Positions 34,182-43,250 of a DNA stretch of 64,000 nt are shown piece after piece. A program made the position numbers and the translations under genes. Every line of letters starts with the position of its first letter. Position 1 is the stretch's first letter. The notes beneath the pieces were generated by a model. It did not search any database. It worked only from the letters and a program-made list of their open reading frames with translations, and was not told where the DNA came from. Origin of the DNA: Daejeonella sp. (lineage in GTDB: Bacteria; Bacteroidota; Bacteroidia; Sphingobacteriales; Sphingobacteriaceae); the NCBI RefSeq assembly GCF_030684675.1, contig NZ_JAUXXZ010000023.1, positions 62,001 through 126,000 of the forward strand, read 5' to 3'.

Positions 34182-34583
34182 ATGATAATCAATACTTCAA
34201 ATAAATACATTGCTTTAATTACTGCATGCCTGATACTTGTCTTAACCGACAAAATCTATGCTCAGAAAAATATTCCACTTCCTAAAAAAAGTCAGTTAGT
34301 CTGGCAGGATGCAGAACTTACGGCACTAATCTCTTATGATCTGCATGTTTTTGATGGTAAAAAATACAATCAGGCGTTAAACAGGATCACACCTATCGCC
34401 GATTACAATATTTTTAATCCCACAAAACTGGATACTGATCAATGGATCAGGTCTGTGAAAGATATGGGAGGTAAGATTGCGATTCTTACGGTAACACACG
34501 AAACCGGATTTGCACTTTACCAATCTGATGTGAACCCCTATTCCATGAAGGCTCTTAAGTTCAGAATATCAATAATTAGTTAA
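34182..34583 (+). pseudogene. Truncated GH29 alpha-L-fucosidase (N-terminal fragment)
   Basis: The frame from ATG 34182 encodes a signal peptide (ITACLILVLTDKIYAQ) and then the start of a GH29 catalytic domain: SQLVWQDAELTALISYDLHVFDGKKYN, YNIFNPTKLDTDQWIRSVKDMGGKIAILTVTHETGFALYQS and NPYSMKALKF. It then runs into a few unrelated residues (RISIIS) and stops, giving 133 residues where the family has about 450. The catalytic Asp lies in the missing part. A MITE-like element begins 17 bp after the stop, so deletion or insertion probably destroyed the gene. Activity is not expected. Confidence 0.8.
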
Positions 34584-34600
34584 CCCGAGTAATAGCCTGA

Positions 34601-34807
34601 TTAACCTGAGATTGATATTAAACTATCTAAAGATTAATATTTAACCACATAGATTGACTGTTATTATGCTTTAAAGGAGACATAGATTGTAAATCACATA
34701 GCTTGAAGCGAAGCTTCAAGGCTATCTGTGTCTAAAATATGGGGTAGAAGCTATAAAATGCTATGTTTCTATGCGGTTTTTTAAATATTATGTCGAACTC
34801 ACGTTAA
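34601..34807 (+). mobile_element. MITE-like element, copy 1 (207 bp)
   Basis: A 207-bp AT-rich segment is repeated in inverted orientation at 47423-47629. Its ends are TTAACCTGAGATT and GAACTCACGTTAA, imperfect terminal inverted repeats (better kept in copy 2), and inside them ACCACATAG...CTATGCGGT forms sub-terminal repeats. It holds no ORF. The right-hand TTAA supplies the TAA stop codon of the sulfatase-esterase gene on the opposite strand. A further end-like TTAACCCGAGT occurs at 34580-34590. Confidence 0.8.
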
Positions 34808-37530
34808 TTAACCAGAAAATGTAAAATTCTGCAGGCATTGCCATTACTCTTGCTATTCTTTTCTGAAAGGGTTCTGATAATCAGGGTATGCTTTTTATCA
34901 TCTAATTGATCATTTAGCATGATGTACCAGGGAAGATGAAGTCCCCCGCTCCATTGGGTGTAAAGATCTGCCTTTTTAAAAGCAGCTCCGTCAATACTAT
35001 ATTCAATCATACCTGCATCCGGACCTGAAGCAATACAGATACCAATAGCCTTTCCGGTAAAGTCAAGCTTCATTTCAGCACCGGATACTTCTGCGACCAT
35101 TGCCGGAATGTCCACATAGCGCTTTCTTGTAGAAACACCATCCTTAGGCGACCATTTCTCAATAAAATTCCAGTTAATCACATTTCCCGCCTGACTAACA
35201 GGCAGATACTGACCTGAGGTATAACTGAAGCTATCCAGCGCTTCGGGCAATAGCCTGGCTGTAGGTTTCGGACTGTCTGCAGCAACCTTTGCGAATGCAT
35301 TATCCAAAAATGTGCTGATCGAGCGGGCATAAATCTCATGGCCAAATTCTGATGGATGAAGATCCTTAAAATCATCTTTCCAGTTAAACTCAGCGGCAAG
35401 AATCCGGTCGCTAATCTCTCTGGCCAAATGAATACTATTCACTTTGTATCGCTCAGCTACCTTTTCGTGATTGATAATAACTTCCGGCACACCACCATTC
35501 CTATAAATTTCTAGTTTTGGGGGATCAATAAAATGCAACATCACCACATCCATTTTGGGATAACTTCTTAATGCATGACTAATAATACCTTCCATCCCCC
35601 TTAATTGTGATTTTCCATCAAAGCCATTCACTTCATCATTTACAGCTGCCTCTTCAAAAAACAAGTCGATCGGACCTTTTGAAAGCACATCCTGTTCCAG
35701 CCTGAATGCTCCGGGAGTGCTTCCGGTTGAACTGATTCCGGCATTGATAAATTCAAAATCAGTATCCGGAAAACGGCCTTTCAGATAGCTTTCTATCTTC
35801 CCGCGCCAGGCACCACCTTCCGTAATTGATCCACCCATAAAAGCTACCCTTCCTTTTTTCTCCTGACTGAATTTATTATAACTGTTTTGCAAGCTCTGCC
35901 GGTGAATATGGTAATTGGACGGCGGAATAAAATTATTTGAAGCCCCATTTTGCTTTCCCGGTGGCTGAATAACTTGCTGAAGCCTTAATGAATCTGCGAT
36001 CTGTTCGTATAATTCATCAGGCCATGGAATCTGCTTACCTGTTTTCTTGTAAGTTGGCATAGCAGCCCCCCTTTTTTTAAGCTCATTGGTCAGAAGCCCC
36101 GCCATTTCCTTCAACTTTTTGACTTGAAGCATTGAAAGATCGTTTTTCTCCCCAATATCAGCCTGAATATCATATAGCTCCAGCTTAGCTGCCTTATGAA
36201 AATAAATAAGTTTCCATTTACCTTTGCGAATGGCAGAAGCCCAGGAAATTCCTTTCAGATTGATAGTTGTCCAGTTATTTGGATAATGCCATAACAGAAT
36301 CTTCTCATTATCTGTTTTATTCGAATCAAACAGAAAAGGGCTGATACTTCTACCGTCAACTTGTTGTATAGTGCTGTATTTTTTGAGTCCGGCCAATTCC
36401 AACACAGTTGGAAAAATATCATCAATACCTACATATTGATTATTGGTACTGGCTTTGGCTATTCCCGGCCCTGCTGCGATCATTGGAATACGAATTCCCC
36501 CTTCATACAAAGATCCTTTCCCCATTTTTAATGGCAAATTTTGAGTATGTGCCAATCCACCTCTGTTCGGTGTAGTTGTTAATCCACCATTATCAGAAAG
36601 AAATAGAATATAGGTATCATCGGATATTCCTTCGGCATCCAGATAATCCATCAGATCACCCAAACTTTTATCCATGCCTTCAATTAAGGCTGCATATCGG
36701 GCTTCTGTATCCGACAAACCCCTATCGATATAGTTCTGATAAAAACGTTTGTCCTTACTGAATGGCAAATGCACCGCATAATGCGACATGTACAAAAAGA
36801 ATGGCTTTTTATTTTTCCTGTTTGATGCTAAAGTAGCAATGGCCTCTCTGGTCAGAGCCTCGGTAAGATTTAAACCCTGATCTGCATACTTATCCAATCC
36901 CCTGACACCCCAGGTAGTGTCATTTGGATTGTTTCTATATCGGTCTTCGGCCAGAAAACTTCCCGGATGACCGGCTGCTGTGCCTGCAATATTCACGTCA
37001 AAACCAATTGTTAAAGGATCTGATGCAGGGGTGCCATATGGAGCAAAATGGGCCTTTCCGCAATGTATATTGAAATAGCCTGCCTGCTTTAAAAGTACTG
37101 GAAGTGGTGTAGCTATTACGCTATTGTTAATTCCTTTTGCCAATGCAAGTCCGTTATGGTTCCACACCGGAGGAATCAGAACACTGTCCGGATAATCGGT
37201 AGGCGTATTCTTTTTTACATTGGTCCAGTTAGTTATTCCATGCCTGGCTACATTCATTCCGGTTACCAGACTAACCCGGGTTGGTGTACAAACTGAATTA
37301 GCATAAGCATTACTAAATTTCATCCCACGCCTGGCAAGACGCTCCATATTTGGGGTACGATAGATCCCGTTTAAACTGGTTGATTTAGACCAGAAAGGCA
37401 CAGAAGTATCCTGCCAACCCATATCATCAACCAGAAATACGATGATATTCTTTTTTTTCTGTTGGGAAAATGCCTGCATCGAAATAACTGAAAGCAAAGC
37501 AATTAGAAGGGAGTATCTGATCTTTAGCAT
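34804..37530 (-). CDS. Sulfatase fused to SGNH/GDSL-type esterase
   Basis: The 908-residue exported protein (signal MLKIRYSLLIALLSVISMQAFSQ) has two enzymes. Residues 25-500 are a type I sulfatase with D35/D36, C81-T-P-T-R (formylglycine site), LSDNGGLTTTPNRGGL and GKGSLYEGGIRIP. Residues 555-745 are an SGNH hydrolase: GGSITEGG with Ser568, NAGISSTGS glycine block, AAVNDEVN with Asn631, and KDLHPSEFGH with Asp723/His725. A further beta-sandwich-like tail of about 150 residues follows. It would remove both sulfate and ester groups such as acetyl from one glycan. It faces the other sulfatases on the opposite strand. Confidence 0.88.
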   Translation of the reverse strand: MLKIRYSLLIALLSVISMQAFSQQKKKNIIVFLVDDMGWQDTSVPFWSKSTSLNGIYRTPNMERLARRGMKFSNAYANSVCTPTRVSLVTGMNVARHGITNWTNVKKNTPTDYPDSVLIPPVWNHNGLALAKGINNSVIATPLPVLLKQAGYFNIHCGKAHFAPYGTPASDPLTIGFDVNIAGTAAGHPGSFLAEDRYRNNPNDTTWGVRGLDKYADQGLNLTEALTREAIATLASNRKNKKPFFLYMSHYAVHLPFSKDKRFYQNYIDRGLSDTEARYAALIEGMDKSLGDLMDYLDAEGISDDTYILFLSDNGGLTTTPNRGGLAHTQNLPLKMGKGSLYEGGIRIPMIAAGPGIAKASTNNQYVGIDDIFPTVLELAGLKKYSTIQQVDGRSISPFLFDSNKTDNEKILLWHYPNNWTTINLKGISWASAIRKGKWKLIYFHKAAKLELYDIQADIGEKNDLSMLQVKKLKEMAGLLTNELKKRGAAMPTYKKTGKQIPWPDELYEQIADSLRLQQVIQPPGKQNGASNNFIPPSNYHIHRQSLQNSYNKFSQEKKGRVAFMGGSITEGGAWRGKIESYLKGRFPDTDFEFINAGISSTGSTPGAFRLEQDVLSKGPIDLFFEEAAVNDEVNGFDGKSQLRGMEGIISHALRSYPKMDVVMLHFIDPPKLEIYRNGGVPEVIINHEKVAERYKVNSIHLAREISDRILAAEFNWKDDFKDLHPSEFGHEIYARSISTFLDNAFAKVAADSPKPTARLLPEALDSFSYTSGQYLPVSQAGNVINWNFIEKWSPKDGVSTRKRYVDIPAMVAEVSGAEMKLDFTGKAIGICIASGPDAGMIEYSIDGAAFKKADLYTQWSGGLHLPWYIMLNDQLDDKKHTLIIRTLSEKNSKSNGNACRILHFLVN

Positions 37531-37691
37531 TTGACTAAATTAAATAATAAAACCAAAAAATGATACTCAGGTAATAAAAATGCCTTATTGAAAACGGAGG
37601 GTAGTATTTCGTCAATCCATGAAGAATATTGAATGAAAATGTGAATACAATTTTTCTATCTTGTCATTCAAATTCAATTTTGATCACAAAT

Positions 37692-39212
37692 ATGTTAAAA
37701 GAAGCAAGGAATACTTTAAATCAATGCTTAGGAACATCGGGCCTGTTTGTTTTATTTTTCCTTATTCCTTTGTTCATTATAGCGCAGGAACAAAAAACTA
37801 AACCAAACATTATTTACATCTATGCTGACGATCTTGGCTATGGAGAGCTTGGCAGCTATGGTCAAACAAAAATAAAGACCCCACATCTTGACCGGATGGC
37901 AAAGGAGGGAATGCGTTTTACACAGCACTACAGTGGAGCACCCGTTTGTGCACCATCCCGGAGCATTTTGATGACAGGAAAACATTCAGGGCACTCTTAT
38001 ATCAGAGGGAATTATGAAATGGGTGGTTTTGCTGATAGTCTGGAGGGCGGACAAATGCCCCTGCATGAAGGTGCCTATACAATTGCCAAAATGCTTAAAG
38101 AAAGAGGCTACCATACCGGGCTTGTTGGGAAATGGGGAATGGGGGTTACCGGAACTACCGGTAGTCCGCTGAACCATGGCTTCGATTATTATTACGGAGT
38201 TCTGGATCAGAAGCAGGCACATAATTTTTACCCTACACATCTCTGGGAAAATGACAAATGGGATGCATTGAACAATCATGTATTCAGTGTTCATGGAAAA
38301 ATTGATTCAAAAACTGCAACAGGCGCCGATTTTGAAAAGTTCAGAGGCAAAGATTATGCTCCCGCAAAATTCACTCAGAAGGCATTGAGTTATATTGAAA
38401 AGAATAGCAAACAACCTTTCTTTTTATACCTGCCCTATACCTTGCCGCATCTGGCTTTGCAGGCTCCAGAGGAATCTGTCAGGAAATATATTGGTCAGTT
38501 TGATGAAAAGCCCTATTATGGCGAAAATGGTTATGCGCCCAATAAATATCCACTCTCAACCTACGCTGCTATGATTAGCTATCTTGATGAGCAGGTAGGA
38601 ATCATCATGGACCGGATAAAAAAACTCGGACTGGATGAGAATACGATCATTATGTTTTCAAGTGATAACGGTGCTACTTTCTCGGCAGGGGTGGATACAA
38701 AATTTTTTAACAGTGTTTCAGGTTTACGCGGATTAAAAATGGATCTCTATGAAGGCGGAATCAGGGTACCGTTCATAGCCCGATGGCCAAATCATATTAA
38801 AGCGAATACCGTGAGTGATCATGTTTCTATTCAATATGATATTATGCCTACCCTTGCAGAACTAAGCGGCTCAAAAATTACACAAACAGATGGAAAATCA
38901 TTAGTCCCGGAACTATTAGGAAGGGAAACAGAGCAGAAAAAACATGAATTCCTTTATTTTGAATACCCTGAAAACGGAGGGCAACTAGCGGTTAGAATCG
39001 GAAATTGGAAAGGGGTAAAAAGAAATGTGAGGAAGAATCCCAAAGATCCATGGGAGCTTTTTGATCTTGCAACAGACAAATATGAGCGTAATGACCTTGC
39101 TGCTAAACATCCGGAGATCATTGAAAAGATGAATGCTATTGTAAAGCGGGAACATGTTCATCCTCATATACTTGACTGGGAATTTATTGACCCAAAAATC
39201 ATCAGGAACTAA
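37692..39212 (+). CDS. Secreted arylsulfatase-type sulfatase
   Basis: I start it at ATG 37692 (506 residues), which gives a membrane-spanning signal segment SGLFVLFFLIPLFIIAQ; an in-frame TTG at 37629 would add 21 unlikely residues. The sulfatase core shows IIYIYADDLGYGELGSYG, the formylglycine motif CAPSR (VCAPSRSILMTGKHSG), GLVGKWGMG, YLPYTLPHLALQ, SSDNGATFSAGVD and LYEGGIRVPFIARWP. It belongs to the S1 arylsulfatase A-like group. It is divergent from the sulfatase-esterase gene with a 161-bp shared control region and is followed 31 bp later by another sulfatase gene. Confidence 0.92.
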   Translation: MLKEARNTLNQCLGTSGLFVLFFLIPLFIIAQEQKTKPNIIYIYADDLGYGELGSYGQTKIKTPHLDRMAKEGMRFTQHYSGAPVCAPSRSILMTGKHSGHSYIRGNYEMGGFADSLEGGQMPLHEGAYTIAKMLKERGYHTGLVGKWGMGVTGTTGSPLNHGFDYYYGVLDQKQAHNFYPTHLWENDKWDALNNHVFSVHGKIDSKTATGADFEKFRGKDYAPAKFTQKALSYIEKNSKQPFFLYLPYTLPHLALQAPEESVRKYIGQFDEKPYYGENGYAPNKYPLSTYAAMISYLDEQVGIIMDRIKKLGLDENTIIMFSSDNGATFSAGVDTKFFNSVSGLRGLKMDLYEGGIRVPFIARWPNHIKANTVSDHVSIQYDIMPTLAELSGSKITQTDGKSLVPELLGRETEQKKHEFLYFEYPENGGQLAVRIGNWKGVKRNVRKNPKDPWELFDLATDKYERNDLAAKHPEIIEKMNAIVKREHVHPHILDWEFIDPKIIRN

Positions 39213-39243
39213 TTTAGTATAGACCAAATTTTAACACCAAAAT

Positions 39244-40734
39244 ATGAAGTATCGCTTTTTAATATTATTTCTGATTCTGGCTGCGGAATCATTCGCACAG
39301 AAGCCTAATGTGGTCTTGATTTATGCCGATGATTTGGGTTATGGCGATCTCAGTTGCTATGGTGCAAAAGCCATAAAAACGCCAAATATTGACAAATTAG
39401 CCAAACAGGGAATGAAATTTACCAGGGGCTATAGTACTTCAGCAACCTGTACGCCATCCCGATATTCCTTGCTAACCGGCCGTTATGCATTTCGTCGGAA
39501 CGATACTGGAATAGCCCCGGGAAATGCTTCCGCACTAATTAAGGGCGGGCAGCAGAGCGTAGCTACTGTTTTCGGTAAAGCAGGTTATCAATCGGCAGTT
39601 GTAGGTAAATGGCATCTGGGCCTTGGTGGTGCTGAAGGCCCTAACTGGAATGGTAAGATATCTAACGGACCACTAGATATAGGATTCAATTATGCATTTC
39701 TGATCCCTGCAACCGGCGACAGGGTACCTTGTGTCTATGTTGAAAATGATCGGGTAGTAAATCTGGATCCAAAAGATCCGATTGAGGTTAATTATGTAAA
39801 TAAAATAGGACAATGGCCAACAGGGAAAGATAATCCTGAACTTTTAAGAATGAAACATTCTGACGGGCATGATAACACCATAGTCAACGGAATCGGTCGT
39901 ATAGGTTACATGACTGGCGGAACCAGCGCCCTATGGAAGGATGAAGATATTGCCCAGCGAATTACTGACAAAGCAAAAGAATTTATTTCAAAGAATAGCC
40001 AAAATCCATTCTTCCTTTTTTTCTCTACTCATGATATTCATGTTCCGAGAGTCCCTAATTCCCGATTCCTTGGCAAAAGTGGCCTTGGAAACAGAGGCGA
40101 TGCAATTTTGCAATTCGACGATTCAGTTGGGCAGCTTATGAAATTACTTGATTCGCTTCAACTGAGTTCAAACACTATGGTTATTCTAACAAGTGATAAC
40201 GGACCCGTTGTAGATGATGGATACCATGATGGTTCAAAAGAGAATATTGGAAAGCATAAGCCCGCTGCGGGCTTAAGAGGAGGAAAATACAGTGCTTTTG
40301 AAGCAGGTACACGGGTACCATTTATTGTCAGGCATCCATCAGTAAAAGCAGATGAGAGCTCAAGTGCCTTGGTATCACAGGTAGATTTTTTGGCAACAAT
40401 GGCGGGTTTAACGAATCAAAAATATGATGTAGCTTCAGCATCAGACAGTCAGAATCAGCTGAAAACCTGGCTTGGCTCCGATACCAAAGGAAGAACACAT
40501 GTTATTGAACAGTCAGGAACATTAAGTATCGTACAAGGTAACTGGAAGTATATCAAACCGAATAAAGGTCCTGCTTACAATCCTAAAATCGATATCGAAT
40601 ATGGTAACGATGAAGCAGAACAACTCTACGATCTTAGCAGGGATCCCTTTGAGAGATATAATCTCGCAACTTCCGTTCCGGCAAAATTAAGTGAATTGAA
40701 AAGTCTCTTACAAAACGAATTATTAAAGAAATAA
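39244..40734 (+). CDS. Secreted arylsulfatase-type sulfatase
   Basis: The 496-residue protein has signal MKYRFLILFLILAAESFAQ and a sulfatase core: VVLIYADDLGYGDLSCYG, the formylglycine motif CTPSR (ATCTPSRYSLLTGRY), VVGKWHLGLGG, FFSTHDIHVPRVPNS, TSDNGPVVDDGYHDGS and GKYSAFEAGTRVPFIVRHP. The YDDGY-like insert (DDGYHDGSKENIGKH) is typical of the arylsulfatase subgroup often found in algal or host-glycan loci. It follows the preceding sulfatase by 31 bp and is likely co-transcribed. Confidence 0.92.
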   Translation: MKYRFLILFLILAAESFAQKPNVVLIYADDLGYGDLSCYGAKAIKTPNIDKLAKQGMKFTRGYSTSATCTPSRYSLLTGRYAFRRNDTGIAPGNASALIKGGQQSVATVFGKAGYQSAVVGKWHLGLGGAEGPNWNGKISNGPLDIGFNYAFLIPATGDRVPCVYVENDRVVNLDPKDPIEVNYVNKIGQWPTGKDNPELLRMKHSDGHDNTIVNGIGRIGYMTGGTSALWKDEDIAQRITDKAKEFISKNSQNPFFLFFSTHDIHVPRVPNSRFLGKSGLGNRGDAILQFDDSVGQLMKLLDSLQLSSNTMVILTSDNGPVVDDGYHDGSKENIGKHKPAAGLRGGKYSAFEAGTRVPFIVRHPSVKADESSSALVSQVDFLATMAGLTNQKYDVASASDSQNQLKTWLGSDTKGRTHVIEQSGTLSIVQGNWKYIKPNKGPAYNPKIDIEYGNDEAEQLYDLSRDPFERYNLATSVPAKLSELKSLLQNELLKK

Positions 40735-40930
40735 AAATTTGTTCTGTTAGAAAAGCTACATCAGTTCACATATTAGATTCATGGATATCACAGAAAGAAA
40801 ATATTTATCTAATTTAGAAATCTAGCAACAATCCAATTAAAAGAATTTAGTGTACTATTAATCTGCAATTAATAAACATTATAACCTGTTAAACTCTCAT
40901 ATTTATTTAGAAGATTTAAAAAACCAGATT

Positions 40931-41692
40931 ATGCTGATTCCAGAAAAAGATGATGAAAGTGATAAGCGCTTTTACAAAGCAGCCCAATTAAGCAATCAGA
41001 TTTATATTGACACCCAAAAAATTAAAAAATTTCTATACTACACCTTTCTAATACAACTAACATTCAATCTTGTAGTAGTCTTTTTAACTGAAGCAGGCCA
41101 TACCAATTTTTATGGTTTTAAAAAGTTCTTCTTTGATGATGAAGAAAGTATACCTACTTACTTTTCAGCTATTAACCTGCTTTTCGCGGGCATTCTATTG
41201 GCCTTAATTACAAATTTAAAGTCAAAGGTAAATGATCCTTTTACTATGCGCTGGAAGATACTTTCAATCCTGTTTATACTCTTATCGATCGATGAAATTG
41301 CTGGTTTTCACGAAATGACCATCGATCCTTTGGTTCGGGTTTATCAGCTTAGCGGTTACATGAGGTTTCCCTGGGTTATTTTGGGATTAATTTTCATGAC
41401 CGGTTTTTCCCTGTACTATTTTCAATTTCTAAAAGCCTTGCCCAGACCTTATATTAAAGGCTTCTTTTATTCTTGCTTGATTTTTTTAAGTGGCTCAATT
41501 GGTCTGGAAATTATAAGTGCCAAAATATTTATCAGTCTGGAACAAAGTCCTAAAGATCTGATGTATAATTTAGTAACAACCATGGAAGAAAGCTGTGAAA
41601 TGCTTGGAATAATTATGTTCATTAATGTTTTGCTTTCATATCTAAAGTCATTGAATATCACCACTAACTTATATTTTCAACACAGTGAATAG
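40931..41692 (+). CDS. Multi-pass membrane protein of unknown function
   Basis: I do not recognise a named family. The 253-residue protein has a cytoplasmic-looking N-terminus rich in Lys and about six hydrophobic helices (roughly 38-55, 80-100, 110-128, 145-165, 177-195, 225-240). Helix three ends with SIDEIAGFHEM and the last begins TTMEESCEMLG. Paired acidic and His residues at helix ends (DE-x4-HE and EE-x2-E) would be well placed to bind a metal within the membrane plane, but that is inference. It follows the last sulfatase by 196 bp and is convergent with the helicase gene. Confidence 0.7.
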   Translation: MLIPEKDDESDKRFYKAAQLSNQIYIDTQKIKKFLYYTFLIQLTFNLVVVFLTEAGHTNFYGFKKFFFDDEESIPTYFSAINLLFAGILLALITNLKSKVNDPFTMRWKILSILFILLSIDEIAGFHEMTIDPLVRVYQLSGYMRFPWVILGLIFMTGFSLYYFQFLKALPRPYIKGFFYSCLIFLSGSIGLEIISAKIFISLEQSPKDLMYNLVTTMEESCEMLGIIMFINVLLSYLKSLNITTNLYFQHSE

Positions 41693-41699
41693 CATTAAA

Positions 41700-43142
41700 T
41701 CACTGTGTTGAATTATTATTCTCTAAGAAAAACTGATCACTAAAGTTGACCAGAAACAGCTCCTTATTAGAGCGGGTGACCCCGGTATAAAGCCATCTTA
41801 AAAATTCAGTATTCAGCATTTCATCGGTAAGATATCCCTGATCGATAAAAACGGCAGGCCATTGTCCGCCCTGAGCTTTATGGCAAGTGACAGCAAAGGC
41901 AAATTTTATCTGGAGGGCATTGTAGTATGGATCCTTCTTTAGTTCCTCCATCCTGAGTTTCTTGTTTTCGATATGCATATAATCCTGCAATACTGCTTCA
42001 TAAAAGCGTTTATTGTCGGCATTGGAAAGGCTTGGCGTTTCAGAATATAAGGTATCCAGCATCACTTTACAGCTCAGTGGTTCCTGGTCAGGATAATCAA
42101 GCAATTCAATGACAAGCTCAGCAAAGCGGAAGCCATATTGCTCTTCAATGCTTCTCACCTTCCGTATCTTTGCAATATCTCCATTTGCAATAAAATCACC
42201 GCTATTATCTTCCGGTTTCAGCCAGAAATAATTATTACGAACAACCATAATATGGTCGCCACTACTTAACTCCTCCTCCCGGTACAAAATCCTGTTACGG
42301 ATATTTTGATTGTAGGCATTTGCATTTTTATTGGAGCGGCAGATCACAATGCTATTTTCCATTCCATACTTATCATAGGCATAATTCAGGCCTTCAATAA
42401 GTCGTTCACCGGTCATTCTGAAAATATCCTTGTATCCCCTGATCTTAAATTTTGGGAAGACTTCTTCTCCTTTCCGTACCAACTCACGGAGTTGTGTAGC
42501 ATTAAACAGTATTCCGGATTCCTTTTCCTGACGAACTACATCAGTCAGTTCATAGGTAAAAACACTCAATCGGAACTGATCGGAAACGAATTGTTTGTTC
42601 AGTGCCGGACTTATAGCCGAACCTACCGGCGGCAATTGTGCGGTATCGCCTACTAACATCAGTTTACAGTTTTTACCATTGTAAACGTAGGAGATCAGAT
42701 CCTGCAAAAGGCTTTGACGACTGTAATCATGCACCTGATCGGAGATCATGGAAGCCTCATCAACGATAAACAAGGTATTTTCCATGATATTATCACCCAG
42801 TACGAAATTCATTTCCGGACTTGCCGCAACTTTCTTACGGTATATTTTCTTATGGATAGTAAATGCTTTCTTGCCTGAATAATTACTGATTACTTTAGCT
42901 GCCCGGCCGGTCGGTGCGAGCAAAACTGATTTTAACTTCATTTTAGGCAGTACCTTAACCAGTGCACTGATCAGAGTAGTTTTACCGGTTCCTGCATAGC
43001 CTTTCAGAATGAAGCATTCATCAGCGTTTGTTGAACTAAGAAACTTCTCGAGCATAACAAAAACCTCTCTCTGCTGGGCGGTAGGTATTTTGCCAAAATT
43101 TTGCTCGATAAGATCCCGGATATACATTTCCGCAAATTGCAA
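41700..43142 (-). CDS. RecD-like ATP-dependent DNA helicase
   Basis: The 480-residue superfamily 1 helicase shows Walker A GYAGTGKTTLISAL (about 48-61), motif Ia APTGRAAKV, Walker B FIVDEASMI, motif III GDTAQLPPVGSA, and the C-terminal UvrD_C_2 motif FAVTCHKAQGGQWPAVFID followed by LYTGVTRSNKELF. There is no RecBC in the neighbourhood, so it belongs to the stand-alone RecD2/Pif1-like group used in DNA repair or replication fork processing. Convergent with the membrane protein gene by 7 bp. Confidence 0.9.
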   Translation of the reverse strand: MQFAEMYIRDLIEQNFGKIPTAQQREVFVMLEKFLSSTNADECFILKGYAGTGKTTLISALVKVLPKMKLKSVLLAPTGRAAKVISNYSGKKAFTIHKKIYRKKVAASPEMNFVLGDNIMENTLFIVDEASMISDQVHDYSRQSLLQDLISYVYNGKNCKLMLVGDTAQLPPVGSAISPALNKQFVSDQFRLSVFTYELTDVVRQEKESGILFNATQLRELVRKGEEVFPKFKIRGYKDIFRMTGERLIEGLNYAYDKYGMENSIVICRSNKNANAYNQNIRNRILYREEELSSGDHIMVVRNNYFWLKPEDNSGDFIANGDIAKIRKVRSIEEQYGFRFAELVIELLDYPDQEPLSCKVMLDTLYSETPSLSNADNKRFYEAVLQDYMHIENKKLRMEELKKDPYYNALQIKFAFAVTCHKAQGGQWPAVFIDQGYLTDEMLNTEFLRWLYTGVTRSNKELFLVNFSDQFFLENNNSTQ

Positions 43143-43250
43143 ATAATGAATCTATTATTTTTCGAAAGCATAAAATGGATTGAAAATAATTAAAGTGCTA
43201 AATCAGCAGATTGTGCAAAATATTGCAGAGAAACTATATTTTTGTTGTTG

